Shown: positions 20,721 through 29,800 of the stretch, in pieces
Position numbering within the stretch: position 1 is the first letter of the stretch
How the letters are laid out: the number at the start of each line of letters is the position of its first letter
Origin: Mycolicibacterium peregrinum
GTDB lineage: Bacteria > Actinomycetota > Actinomycetes > Mycobacteriales > Mycobacteriaceae
Reading direction: 5' to 3'
NCBI RefSeq assembly: GCF_002102345.1
Contig: NZ_LQPP01000015.1
Coordinates: 1-64,000 of the forward strand
Length of the DNA: 64,000 bases
The notes under the pieces: generated by a model
The model's input: only the letters and a program-made list of their open reading frames with translations
Database searches by the model: none
Told to the model about the DNA's origin: nothing
Position numbers and translations under genes: made by a program

Positions 20721-21178
20721 GCGATATCGATCCGAACATCGACAAGACGGAACTGGTCGCCGACGTGGCGGCCCTCGACAACTTCAACCGCAACGTCGTC
20801 GAGGAATTCCGGGCCAATGGCGGCAAGGTGGGCGGGCCTTTCGAGGGGGGCACGCTACTGCTGTTGCACACCACGGGAGCCAAATCGGGTCAGCCCCGGC
20901 TGTCACCGCTGGCCTATCTGGACATCGACGGCGCGATGCTGATCGTCGGTTCCTACGCCGGCGGGCCCAAGGACCCCGCGTGGGTGCACAACCTGCGGGC
21001 CAACCCGCAGGCCCGGATCGAGATCGGCGACGAGGCCTACGACGTGGTCTCGCGCGAGCTGCCCGCCGACGAGCGCGATGCCGCTTACCCGAAGATCGTC
21101 GAGCGCGCCCCCGTGTTCGCCGAGTACCAGTCGAAAACTGCCCGGGCCATCCCGCTTTTCGAGCTGGTCCGCGCGTAA
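20717..21178 (+). CDS. Deazaflavin (F420)-dependent nitroreductase family protein, Ddn-like
   Basis: A 153-residue split-barrel protein of the Ddn/F420-dependent quinone reductase family. [26 protein letters not shown] and [18 protein letters not shown] are diagnostic. Such proteins bind F420H2 and reduce quinones or nitro compounds near the membrane. It is translationally coupled to aspS through a 4-base ATGA overlap and ends just before a strong hairpin. Confidence 0.88.
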   Translation: MSDIDPNIDKTELVADVAALDNFNRNVVEEFRANGGKVGGPFEGGTLLLLHTTGAKSGQPRLSPLAYLDIDGAMLIVGSYAGGPKDPAWVHNLRANPQARIEIGDEAYDVVSRELPADERDAAYPKIVERAPVFAEYQSKTARAIPLFELVRA

Positions 21179-21189
21179 GTGTGCGCAAC

Positions 21190-21237
21190 TGTCACGCTGG
21201 AGTGGCACTGGAAGCCGAGTGCCACTCCAGCGTGACA
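21190..21237. terminator. 20-bp hairpin between convergent genes
   Basis: Bases 21190-21209 pair perfectly with 21218-21237 across an 8-base loop. The element fills the 65-base gap between the deazaflavin oxidoreductase stop (21178) and the convergent thiolase stop (21244). A bidirectional, U-tract-free terminator is the natural reading. Confidence 0.75.
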
Positions 21238-21243
21238 AACGGG

Positions 21244-22443
21244 CTACAGCCGCTCGATGATCGTGGCGTTGGCCATGCCGCCGCCCTCACACATCGTTTG
21301 CAGGCCGTACCGTCCGCCGCGCTGCTCGAGCGCGTTGACCAGGGTGGTCATGATGCGGGCCCCGCTGGCACCGAGCGGGTGCCCGATCGCGATGGCCCCG
21401 CCGTTGACGTTGGTCTTGGAGAGCAGATCCGAGCCTGTGGCCCCACCCAGTTCCGCAGCCCAGGCCAGCACCACCGGAGCGAACGCCTCGTTGACCTCGA
21501 ACAGATCGATGTCCGCCAGTGTCAAACCCGCACGCGCCAAGACCTTTTCGGTGGCGGGGATGACGCCGGTCAACATGTAGAGCGGGTCTGATCCCACCAC
21601 GGTCGTGGTGTGGATACGAGCCAGCGGCTTGAGTCCGAGCTTGCGGGCCGTGGCACCGCTGGTGATCATCACCGCCGCGCTGCCGTCCGACAGCGGTGAC
21701 GAGTTACCCGGGGTGATCTCCCAGTTGATCTGGGGGAAGCGCGCGGCGTAGGCCTCGTTGTAGAACGCGGGCTTCAGCCCGGACAGGGTCTCCACCGTCG
21801 TTCCCGGCCGGATGATCTCGTCGGTGCTCAGCCCGGCGATCGGGGCGAGTTCGGCCTCGAACAGTCCGTCCTTGGTGGCCCGGGCGGCCTTTTCGTGGCT
21901 GCCTGCCGAGAACTCATCGAGCTGGGCTCGTGAGAATCCCCATTTGGCAGCGATGAGCTCGGCGCTGATCCCTTGCGGTACAAGGCCTTCGGAGTAGCGC
22001 TTCGCAAAGTCCAGGCCGAACGGATCGCTGCCCGGCAGTACCGAACTACCCATCGGTACCCGCGACATGGACTCCACGCCCGCGGCGATCACGATGTCGT
22101 AGGCGCCGGCCAGCACCCCCTGGGCGGCGAAGCTGATCGCCTGCTGGCTGCTGCCGCACTGGCGGTCGACGGTGGTCCCGGGAACGGTTTCGGGGAAGCC
22201 TGCGCCGAGCAGTGCGTTGCGCGCGATGTTGACGGCCTGGTCGCCCACCTGGGTGACGGCCCCGGCGATGACGTCGTCGACCAGTACCGGGTCGACGCCG
22301 GTGCGGGTGATCAGCTCCCGCAGGCTGTGCGCCAGCAGGTCCGCCGGCAGGACGCCGTGCAGCGCGCCGTTGGCTTTGCCTTTGCCGATCGGGGTCCGGA
22401 CCGCTCCGACGATGACTGCGTCCCGGTCTGCATGTCCGGTCAT
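21244..22443 (-). CDS. Acetyl-CoA acyltransferase (thiolase)
   Basis: A 399-residue thiolase catalysing thiolytic cleavage of 3-ketoacyl-CoA (or the reverse condensation). The catalytic triad is visible: nucleophile Cys96 in DRQCGSSQQAI, His355 in AIGHPLGASG, and Cys385 in CEGGGMANA. The ATG at 22443 follows AGGAGG and is preferred over the ATG at 22464. It is divergent from an HxlR regulator with an inverted repeat between the two starts, so substrate-responsive regulation is likely. FadA-type beta-oxidation is the probable role; chain-length specificity cannot be read. Confidence 0.93.
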   Translation of the reverse strand: MTGHADRDAVIVGAVRTPIGKGKANGALHGVLPADLLAHSLRELITRTGVDPVLVDDVIAGAVTQVGDQAVNIARNALLGAGFPETVPGTTVDRQCGSSQQAISFAAQGVLAGAYDIVIAAGVESMSRVPMGSSVLPGSDPFGLDFAKRYSEGLVPQGISAELIAAKWGFSRAQLDEFSAGSHEKAARATKDGLFEAELAPIAGLSTDEIIRPGTTVETLSGLKPAFYNEAYAARFPQINWEITPGNSSPLSDGSAAVMITSGATARKLGLKPLARIHTTTVVGSDPLYMLTGVIPATEKVLARAGLTLADIDLFEVNEAFAPVVLAWAAELGGATGSDLLSKTNVNGGAIAIGHPLGASGARIMTTLVNALEQRGGRYGLQTMCEGGGMANATIIERL

Positions 22444-22482
22444 CTTGGCCTCCTGATGCTCCACGCTGAGTATTGTGATGAG

Positions 22483-22505
22483 TACCCAGGTATAGCACCT
22501 GGGTA
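22483..22505. promoter_or_regulatory. Perfect inverted repeat between thiolase and HxlR genes
   Basis: TACCCAGGT and ACCTGGGTA form a perfect 9-5-9 inverted repeat. It lies 39 bases upstream of the thiolase start and 19 bases upstream of the HxlR start, where a repressor would cover both divergent promoters. Confidence 0.7.
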
Positions 22506-22524
22506 TAGTTAGAACAACTCAGGG

Positions 22525-23013
22525 ATGGGGTTTGATTCCGTGGGAATGCTGCAGGGCAAGCTGGCCGATCGAGACGCCTGGTCGGCGGTGGGGCACTGCC
22601 CGATCGAGCGGACCATGGCGTTCGCGGGCACCAAATCGGCGATGTTGATCATGCGCGAGGCCTTCTACGGCACCACCAGGTTCGACGATTTCGCCCGACG
22701 GGTCGGGATCACCAAGGCCGCGACCTCGGCGCGGTTGTCCGACCTCGTGGCCGCCGGACTGCTGGCGAAGCGGCCGTATCGCGAGCCCGGTCAGCGGGAA
22801 CGTGACGAGTATGTGCTCACCGACTCCGGAACCGACTTCATGCCCGTGGTGTGGGCGATGTTCGAGTGGGGCCGCAAGCATCTGGGCGACACGGGCCTGC
22901 GCCTCGCGCACGATGGATGCGGCGCACTGGCCGGCGTCGAGATCCGCTGTGACGAAGGGCACCCCGTGCCGGCCGACGAACTCGTCGTCCGCTTCGAGCG
23001 TCCCACGTCGTGA
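22525..23013 (+). CDS. HxlR family winged-helix regulator
   Basis: A 162-residue HxlR/MarR-like regulator. CPIERTMAFAGTKSAMLIMREAFYGTTRFDDFARRVGITKAATSARLSDLVAAGLL (around residues 28-85) is the winged helix-turn-helix, and DEYVLTDSG is the wing. A Cys/His-containing tail (AHDGCG, EIRCDEGH) could bind metal or sense redox, but this is speculative. The ATG at 22525 is used; ATG 22546 (MLQGKL) fits homologues about as well. It is divergent from the thiolase and shares a perfect inverted repeat with it. Its stop overlaps the next start (GTGA). Confidence 0.85.
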   Translation: MGFDSVGMLQGKLADRDAWSAVGHCPIERTMAFAGTKSAMLIMREAFYGTTRFDDFARRVGITKAATSARLSDLVAAGLLAKRPYREPGQRERDEYVLTDSGTDFMPVVWAMFEWGRKHLGDTGLRLAHDGCGALAGVEIRCDEGHPVPADELVVRFERPTS

Positions 23014-24365
23014 CCGTAGGCGCCCGCGCGGTCGAGATTCTGGCCGAACACGGTCAGTGGCGTATCGAGCCGGGGCTCACCGAGGCCGAACTGAACACGC
23101 TCGAGTCACGATTTTCCCTCTGGCTCAACGATGATCACCGAGACTTCCTCTCCGCCGGGCTGCCGGTGGGGGACGGTTGGCCGGACTGGCGCAACGCCGA
23201 TGAAGTGACGCTTCGGGCGCACATCGGCCGACCGGTGCGTGAGTTGCTGCACGCCGTACGCGAGGGTGGGCTGTGGCATTCCGCCTGGGGTGACAACCCG
23301 GGTGGTGACGCCGCGCTGAAGCTGGCCAGTGCCGAACTCGCTCAGGAACCCAGGGTGGTGCCGGTCTACGGGGTGGCGTTTCTGAAGCAGGGGCCGGGTT
23401 CCCACGCGGTTTGGGCGGTCCAGGACGGCGGCGAGGGAGTCACCGTCGCTGCCGTGGCCGCGGACCTGGTCGGACTCGCGCAGTTGCTGACCGGTCGGCC
23501 CACGGCGGCGCCGTCATCTGCCGGCGATCCTCCGTTCCTGCCCGCACCGGCACCCGTGCCGGAGGTGCCGGAGCTGGAGGCGCCGCCGTTCGCGCCCGAT
23601 CCGGTGATCGCGCCGCCACCGGCGGTAGCCCCACCGCGCGATCCCGGCGCTGCTCTTGCCGCGGCCGGGGTCGTGCTGGGCGAACTGGAACGCCACGACG
23701 ACCTGCTGGCCCACCGGGCACCGATGTGGACGGTCCCGGTGCCGGCGGGTGTTCCTGCGACGGAGGCCTGGCTTGCCGTTCGCACGCGGTTCGCGGTGAC
23801 GGGATTGTGGCCCGTGCTGCTCACCGACATGGCCTGGCACCGGATCGGGATGGACGGTGTGGCTGACGAAACACCGGTATTGGCAGCCGAACTCGATGGC
23901 GCTCGATGGCTGGAACGCGAATTCGGACTCCGCACTGCCGAGTACGACATCCCGCGTTATCCGTCTGGTTTCGATTCCGGCGACCCGGGGGACTGGCGGC
24001 AGCAGTTCGCCGACTTCGACTCTCGCGGGCAATACACCCGGCTGGCGCTGATTCCGACTCCCGCGGACTGGCTCGTTCCCGGACTGCTGCAGTGGTCGGG
24101 CGCGATCAATTCGGACGTCCTCGGTGCCGAACACGCGGCGATCCTGCGCCGCTGGTCCGCCCACTACGGGACCGAGGTGCTGGCCCTCGATGCCGAGTTC
24201 CTGGTGTTGGTGGCCAATCAGCCACCCCGCAGCCGGAAGGACGCGCTCACCGCCGCCCTGGAGGCCTACCTGTACTGCGACGACGCGGTCAACACCGAGG
24301 CTGGTTCGCTCGATGCGCTGGCGCGCATGCTGGCGCGCCCGCTGTGGGTCTTCTGGTGGGATTGA
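23010..24365 (+). CDS. SMI1/KNR4-like N-terminus fused to a DUF4253 domain
   Basis: A 451-residue two-domain protein. Residues 1 to about 110 (ILAEHGQWRIEPGLTEAELNTLESRF ... GLWHSAWGDN split across the region) resemble SMI1/KNR4-type proteins. A Pro/Ala-rich linker spans about 170-215. The last about 110 residues (LRRWSAHYGTEVLALDAEF to ARPLWVFWWD) match DUF4253. Both domain types occur among immunity proteins of polymorphic toxin systems, but no toxin gene is beside it. The GTG at 23010 overlaps the HxlR stop. Assignment of domains is from pattern recognition only. Confidence 0.75.
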   Translation: MTVGARAVEILAEHGQWRIEPGLTEAELNTLESRFSLWLNDDHRDFLSAGLPVGDGWPDWRNADEVTLRAHIGRPVRELLHAVREGGLWHSAWGDNPGGDAALKLASAELAQEPRVVPVYGVAFLKQGPGSHAVWAVQDGGEGVTVAAVAADLVGLAQLLTGRPTAAPSSAGDPPFLPAPAPVPEVPELEAPPFAPDPVIAPPPAVAPPRDPGAALAAAGVVLGELERHDDLLAHRAPMWTVPVPAGVPATEAWLAVRTRFAVTGLWPVLLTDMAWHRIGMDGVADETPVLAAELDGARWLEREFGLRTAEYDIPRYPSGFDSGDPGDWRQQFADFDSRGQYTRLALIPTPADWLVPGLLQWSGAINSDVLGAEHAAILRRWSAHYGTEVLALDAEFLVLVANQPPRSRKDALTAALEAYLYCDDAVNTEAGSLDALARMLARPLWVFWWD

Positions 24366-24383
24366 GAACGCTACTCTCTGCCC

Positions 24384-25295
24384 GTGCTGCACTTACGCGT
24401 CATCGCGCCCACCGATCTGCGGCAGCCGATCCTGAACGTCCTCGACCGGGAAGCCGGCGTCACGAACGTGGTGGTGCACGCCGGGGATGCGCGGGATCCG
24501 GCCGGTGACGAGATCACGGCCATCCTGGTCCGGGAAGCGGCCAACGATGTGGTGGAGCGGCTGAAATCCCTTGATGTGCCGCACCTGGGGGCCATCACCC
24601 TCGAGCCTCTCGACACCGTCCTGTCCGCGTCGGCCTTTCATGCCGAGGATGCCACCGAGGGAGACGGCGCCGATGCGGTGATCTGGGATGAGCTGGTGTC
24701 GCGTACCCGCGAGGAGTCCAGCCTCAATGCGACGTACCTGATGTTCCTGTGCATCGCGTGCCTGCTTGCCGCGATCGGCGTCATCACCGACTCCGCGGTC
24801 ACCGTGGTCGGTGCCATGGTCGTCGGGCCCGAATTCGGGCCGCTGGCGGCACTCGCAGTCGCGCTGGTGCAGCGGCGGATGTCGCTGGCCCGCCGCGCGG
24901 GTGCCGCGCTGTTGATCGGCTTCCCGTTCGCGATGGCCGTTACCGCCCTCGCCACCTTGGGCTTCGAAGCCCTGGGGTGGGTGTCGTTCACCAGCTTCCG
25001 TGACCTGAAGCAGGTGGACTTCATCTTTCAGGTGGGCCCGTTCTCGTTGGTGGTGGCCCTGCTTGCCGGCGCGGCCGGGATGTTGTCGCTCGTGTCGGCG
25101 AAATCCGCGGCGCTGGTGGGTGTCTTCATATCGGTGACGACGGTTCCCGCCGCGGGTTTCGCGGTGGTCGCCGCGACGGTCGGGGAATGGGACATCGCGG
25201 CCCGGTCGGTACTGCAGTTGGGTGTGAACCTGGTGGGCATCACCATGGCGGGTGTCCTGATGCTCGCGATCTATCGCAGATTCGCGACCCGCTGA
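24384..25295 (+). CDS. DUF389 family membrane protein
   Basis: A 303-residue DUF389 protein. The N-terminal about 85 residues form a soluble ACT-like domain (LRVIAPTDLRQPILNVLDREAGVTNVVVH). About six transmembrane segments follow, beginning at NATYLMFLCIACLLAAIGVI, and include the signature VTVVGAMVVGPEFGPLAALAVAL. Function of the family is unknown; transport has been suggested. GTG start 18 bases after the DUF4253 gene; convergent with the GAP family gene. Confidence 0.87.
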   Translation: MLHLRVIAPTDLRQPILNVLDREAGVTNVVVHAGDARDPAGDEITAILVREAANDVVERLKSLDVPHLGAITLEPLDTVLSASAFHAEDATEGDGADAVIWDELVSRTREESSLNATYLMFLCIACLLAAIGVITDSAVTVVGAMVVGPEFGPLAALAVALVQRRMSLARRAGAALLIGFPFAMAVTALATLGFEALGWVSFTSFRDLKQVDFIFQVGPFSLVVALLAGAAGMLSLVSAKSAALVGVFISVTTVPAAGFAVVAATVGEWDIAARSVLQLGVNLVGITMAGVLMLAIYRRFATR

Positions 25296-25308
25296 CGGGA
25301 CCGCAACC

Positions 25309-26028
25309 TCACAGATGGCTGATGCCCGTGGCCAGGAAGTAGACGCCGACCGCGCCGGCGATCACGGCCACCACCAGCCGATGGTGAATTCCCATCCACT
25401 CGTAGATCCGCTCGACGCCGGACCTCGTGGCGGCCGGAGCCACCCAGAAACTGATGATCGGGATGATCGCTGCGAGGAAACCGACCAGATTGAACACGAC
25501 CATCGCGGCCATCTGCTCGGTCACCGCAGCGCCCGAGGTGAGCGCGGCAGCCATCGCGGCCAAATAGTACGGCGTGGGGAAACCATTGATCAGGCCCAGC
25601 AGTCCGGCAGCCCACGGTGCCTCGCCCCGCAGCGCGGCCTGCATCCCGTCCGGCAGTTTCGACAGGCCCGGTACGGAGTCCGCCGAGGCTGCGCCCGGAG
25701 CTGTACGGCGCTCACGCACGCTCGTGACCAGGCGTTCGAGCACGCCCGTGATGGACAGGACGCTGATCATCAGCGCCACGACACCGATGCCGATCTCCAC
25801 GCCGGGGGGCATGTTGCTGCTGCCGTCGCCGGTGACGTTCTTGAACACGAACACCACCGCGGCGCCGACCGCGACGTTGGCGGTGAAGGCGAACAGGAAG
25901 AACGGGAGCAGCAATCGCACCGGCCGTGACCGAGACAGCATGAAGGCCACGACCCCGATTCTGAGCGGATCGACTGCCGCCACGACGGCCATCACCAGCA
26001 CGGTGCTCCACATCGCCGGCGGCCACAT
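25309..26028 (-). CDS. GAP family (glycolipid-addressing) membrane protein
   Basis: A 239-residue integral membrane protein with about six transmembrane helices, resembling mycobacterial GAP/Sap proteins that help move glycopeptidolipids or sulfolipids to the cell surface. Recognisable parts are AVDPLRIGVVAFMLSRSRPVRLLLPFF and LGLINGFPTPYYLAAMAA. The ATG at 26028 follows GAAGGG; the Met six residues on is an alternative. No glycolipid biosynthesis genes are adjacent, so its cargo cannot be inferred here. Confidence 0.78.
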   Translation of the reverse strand: MWPPAMWSTVLVMAVVAAVDPLRIGVVAFMLSRSRPVRLLLPFFLFAFTANVAVGAAVVFVFKNVTGDGSSNMPPGVEIGIGVVALMISVLSITGVLERLVTSVRERRTAPGAASADSVPGLSKLPDGMQAALRGEAPWAAGLLGLINGFPTPYYLAAMAAALTSGAAVTEQMAAMVVFNLVGFLAAIIPIISFWVAPAATRSGVERIYEWMGIHHRLVVAVIAGAVGVYFLATGISHL

Positions 26029-26162
26029 CCCTTCGCCTCGGTTACCTCACCGCTGAATTCAACCAGCGCCGGGCAAATCCGGCCGAATCTGGGCGGCGTG
26101 ATCGTGCGCACGGTGTGCCAAGCACGCCCGGATCATCGGAGGGTGCGTACCGTTCTTCACTG

Positions 26163-28874
26163 ATGGTTCTTCGCGCGAACGGCTCACCGGAGTCCGCTCA
26201 GGCCACCGGTGTTGCCCTCGACACCGGTGCGAGTGGCGCCGCCGACGGGATGGACGTCGACGGTGTGGTGGCCGCCTACCGCCGTTCCCGGGCCCAGCGT
26301 GCGTTGTTCGAGGTGCGCGACGACGGCGTCGGTGCCGGTTACGACGAGTTGATCGACGCCTCGGGCAATGTCCGCCCGGCCTGGCGCGAGTTGGCCGCCG
26401 GCGTCGGCGAGCGTGGCCGTGACGGCCTGGACCGGCTGCGTGCCATGGTGCGCAGCCTTGTCGACAACGACGGCATCACCTACATCCAGATGGATCACCA
26501 CGGAGAGGTGGTCACCGACGACGACGGCACCGCGGTACCGGGCCCCTGGCATCTCGACGCCCTGCCGCTGGTGCTCTCGGCGACGGACTGGGATTGCCTC
26601 GAATCAGGTCTGGTGCAGCGGTCCCGGCTACTCGATGCGGTACTGACCGATCTGTACGGCGCGCGCCGCTCGATCACCAGCGGGGTGCTGCCGGCGCCGT
26701 TGTTGTTCGCCCATCCCGGATATGTGCGGGCCGCGCGCGGCATCGTGGTGCCCGGACGTCATCAGCTGTTCCTCCACGGCTGCGACGTCAGCCGCGGCGA
26801 CGACGGGGCCTTCATGGTCAATGCGGACTGGACACAGGCGCCCTCAGGCGCCGGCTACGCCCTGGCGGATCGCCGCGTCATCGCGCACGCTGCCCCCGAC
26901 CTCTACGAACGGGTAGCTCCGCGGCCCACCTCGCCGTGGGCGCAGGCATTGCGACTGGCGCTGCTCGACGCGGCTCCGGAGGCCGCCGACGAGCCCATGG
27001 TCGTGGTGCTCAGTCCCGGGATCCATTCCGAGACCGCCTTCGACCAGGCCTACCTGGCCGGGGTGCTCGGCTTCCCGCTGGTGGAGAGTGCCGATCTGGT
27101 GGTCCGCGACGGCACGGTGTGGATGCGGTCGCTGGGCACACTCAAACGCGTCGACGTGGTGTTACGTCGAGTCGACGCCGACTATGTGGATCCGCTGGAT
27201 CTTCGCCCCGATTCCCGGCTCGGCGTGGTGGGTCTGGTCGAGGCGTTGCGGCGCGGTTCGGTGACGGTGGTCAATACCTTGGGCAGCGGAGTTCTCGAAA
27301 GTCCCGGGCTGGCACGGTTTCTGCCGCAGCTGGCCGAGCTGTTGCTCGACGAGAAGCCACAGCTGGCGACGGCGCCGATGTACTGGGGTGGTATCGACAT
27401 CGAGCGCTCCCATCTGCTCACGAAGCTGTCGTCGTTGTTGATCCGGCCGGTGAGCGGCGGTACCACGATTGTCGGGCCGACGCTTGCGGCTGCGGAGCGC
27501 GACGAGCTGGCTGCGCGCATCGAAGCCGACCCGACTCGGTGGATGGGGCAGGAGCTGCCCCAGTTCTCCACCGCGCCAACCAATTATCGGTCCACGGGAT
27601 TGTCGGCAGGAAATGTCGGAATGCGGTTGTTCACTGTGGCTCAGCGCGGCGGATATGCGCCGATGATCGGTGGGCTGGGCTACGTGGTCGCTCCCGGGAA
27701 TTCCGCCTACCGGGTGAACACCCTTGCCGCCAAGGATGTTTGGGTGAACGCGCCGCAGCGTGTCACAGCCGAGCGCATCCCGCCGGTCTCGGTCGAGCTG
27801 GTATCCGCGATTGCGGTGCCCAGCCCGACCCGGGCGGTCAGCTCGCCCCGCGTGCTCGCCGACCTGTTCTGGATGGGTCGGTATGCCGAACGCGCCGAGG
27901 GCATGGCCCGGCTGCTCACCGTCACCCGGGAGCGTTACCACGAATACCGCTACCGACTGGATCTCGATGAAAGCCAGTGTGTTCCGGTACTGCTGGCTGC
28001 GGTCGGTTCGATCACGGGAACCGACACCGGTGACGCCGCCGATGCCCACGAGATGATCGCGATCGCCCCTTCCACGCTGTGGTCGGCCACCGCGGACCGG
28101 CATCGGTCGGGATCCCTGGCCCAATCGGTGGAGCGGCTCGGGTTGGCCGCCCGGGCGGTACGCGACCAGATGTCCAACGACACCTGGATGGTGCTGGCCG
28201 GCGTCGAACGAGCGGTGCTGCGGCCGTCGGCCGTCCCGCCTCAGTCACCCAATGTCGCAGAGGGTTACCTCGCCACCGCGCACAGCCAGACCCTGGCCGG
28301 GATGTTGGCGTTGTCCGGGGTGGCCGCGGAATCGATGGTGCAGGACGTCGGCTGGACCGTGATGGATCTCGGCAAGCGCATCGAGCGCGGGCTGGCGCTG
28401 ACCGCACTGTTGCGCGCCACCTTGACGGCGGTGCGCAGTGTGGCGGCCGAACGTGCCGTGGCCGAGTCGGCCCTGGTGGTTTGTGAATCGTCGGTGATCT
28501 ATCGGCGGCGGAATCCCGGACTGATCAGCATCGCCGCGATCGCTGAACTGCTGTTGTTCGACGCCGAGAATCCGAGGTCGCTGATCTACCAGTTGGAGCG
28601 CATCCGATCCGACCTCAAGCCACTGCCCGGAGCATCGGGGTCGTCGCGCCCCGAACGACTGATCGACGAACTCGCCACCCGACTGCGCCGCCTGGACCCG
28701 GCAGACCTCGAGGAGGTCAGCGAGGACGGCACCCGAGCGGAATTGGCCGGTCTACTCGACGGAGTGCACGCCGGCCTGCGCGATCTGTCGGGTGTCATCA
28801 CCGCTGCGCACCTGTCGTTGCCCGGTGGGATGCAACCGCTGTGGGGGCCGGACGAGCGGCGGGTGATGCCATGA
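26163..28874 (+). CDS. Circularly permuted ATP-grasp / alpha-E fusion protein (Rv2567-like)
   Basis: About 903 residues. The first about 510 form a circularly permuted ATP-grasp (DUF404/DUF407), predicted to make peptide or amide bonds; NADWTQAPSGAGYALADRRVI and PTNYRSTGLSAGNVGMRLF are recognisable. The last about 320 (SPRVLADLFWMGRYAERAEGMARLL onward) are the alpha-helical alpha-E domain (DUF403). ATG 26163 is preferred; an in-frame GTG at 26115 would add 16 residues. It overlaps the transglutaminase by ATGA. The trio matches Rv2567-Rv2569c, predicted by comparative genomics to synthesise or process a peptide, with no confirmed product. Confidence 0.87.
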   Translation: MVLRANGSPESAQATGVALDTGASGAADGMDVDGVVAAYRRSRAQRALFEVRDDGVGAGYDELIDASGNVRPAWRELAAGVGERGRDGLDRLRAMVRSLVDNDGITYIQMDHHGEVVTDDDGTAVPGPWHLDALPLVLSATDWDCLESGLVQRSRLLDAVLTDLYGARRSITSGVLPAPLLFAHPGYVRAARGIVVPGRHQLFLHGCDVSRGDDGAFMVNADWTQAPSGAGYALADRRVIAHAAPDLYERVAPRPTSPWAQALRLALLDAAPEAADEPMVVVLSPGIHSETAFDQAYLAGVLGFPLVESADLVVRDGTVWMRSLGTLKRVDVVLRRVDADYVDPLDLRPDSRLGVVGLVEALRRGSVTVVNTLGSGVLESPGLARFLPQLAELLLDEKPQLATAPMYWGGIDIERSHLLTKLSSLLIRPVSGGTTIVGPTLAAAERDELAARIEADPTRWMGQELPQFSTAPTNYRSTGLSAGNVGMRLFTVAQRGGYAPMIGGLGYVVAPGNSAYRVNTLAAKDVWVNAPQRVTAERIPPVSVELVSAIAVPSPTRAVSSPRVLADLFWMGRYAERAEGMARLLTVTRERYHEYRYRLDLDESQCVPVLLAAVGSITGTDTGDAADAHEMIAIAPSTLWSATADRHRSGSLAQSVERLGLAARAVRDQMSNDTWMVLAGVERAVLRPSAVPPQSPNVAEGYLATAHSQTLAGMLALSGVAAESMVQDVGWTVMDLGKRIERGLALTALLRATLTAVRSVAAERAVAESALVVCESSVIYRRRNPGLISIAAIAELLLFDAENPRSLIYQLERIRSDLKPLPGASGSSRPERLIDELATRLRRLDPADLEEVSEDGTRAELAGLLDGVHAGLRDLSGVITAAHLSLPGGMQPLWGPDERRVMP

Positions 28875-29800
28875 CCGGACCTGCCGGTACGGCGGGAACC
28901 CGCTGCTACGAGATCATCCACCGCACCGTTTATCGCTATTCCGATGATGTCACCAGCTCCTACGGACGCGGGTTCCTCACGCCGCGTGATCTGCCTTGGC
29001 AGCGCTGCCTGTCCCACCACCTGACGATCGATCCGGAGGCGGCAGACAGCTCGACCAGCCGCGACGCCTACGGCAACGTCAGCTCGTATTTTCACGTGAC
29101 CGAGCGTCACCGCACCTTGAGCATCACCAGTGAATCCGTGGTGGAGGTGGATCCGTTTGCGCCCGAGCATTATTCAGGTGCTTCTGCCGGGGCGCCGTGG
29201 GAGCTGGCCCGCCCGGTCGGCGGTGACGGTGCGCTGGCCGCGGAGTTCACCCTTGACCTCTCACCGCCGGAGATCACCGACGCGGTGCGGGAGTACGCCG
29301 CGCCCAGTTTCGTACCGGGACGAGCGTTGATCGAGGTGCTTCGTGAACTGACGTCGCGGATCTACTCCGACTTCACCTACCGGTCGGGTTCGACGACGGT
29401 GTCCACCCAGGTGGCCGAGGTGCTGGAGGCCCGCGAGGGCGTCTGCCAGGATTTCGCCCGCCTGGCCATCGCCTGCCTGCGGGCCAACGGCCTGGCAGCC
29501 AGCTATGTCTCGGGGTACCTGGCCACCGATCCGCCGCCCGGCAAGGAACGCATGATCGGAGTCGACGCCACCCACGCCTGGGCGTCGGTGTGGACGCCGC
29601 AGAACGTGTGGCTGGGAATGGATCCCACCAACGACCAGATGGTCGACGAGCGTTATATCGTGGCCGGATTCGGCCGCGATTATGCCGACATCCCCCCGCT
29701 CCGCGGCATCATCTACACGGACTCTCTCAGCAGCGTGATCGAGGTGTCGGTGGATGTGGCGCCGTGTCCGCCCGATCGAGAGCCGTTGCTGCATGCGTGA
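28871..29800 (+). CDS. Transglutaminase-like cysteine peptidase family protein (Rv2569c-like)
   Basis: A 309-residue protein with an N-terminal beta domain (YEIIHRTVYRYSDDVTSSYGRGFLTPR) and a transglutaminase core. The triad is Cys192 (EGVCQDFAR), His235 (DATHAWASV) and Asp251 (GMDPTND). Bacterial members usually act as peptidases or amide-forming enzymes. It is coupled to the ATP-grasp/alpha-E gene by a 4-base overlap and to the next gene by an 8-base overlap, supporting a joint function. Confidence 0.9.
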   Translation: MTGPAGTAGTRCYEIIHRTVYRYSDDVTSSYGRGFLTPRDLPWQRCLSHHLTIDPEAADSSTSRDAYGNVSSYFHVTERHRTLSITSESVVEVDPFAPEHYSGASAGAPWELARPVGGDGALAAEFTLDLSPPEITDAVREYAAPSFVPGRALIEVLRELTSRIYSDFTYRSGSTTVSTQVAEVLEAREGVCQDFARLAIACLRANGLAASYVSGYLATDPPPGKERMIGVDATHAWASVWTPQNVWLGMDPTNDQMVDERYIVAGFGRDYADIPPLRGIIYTDSLSSVIEVSVDVAPCPPDREPLLHA

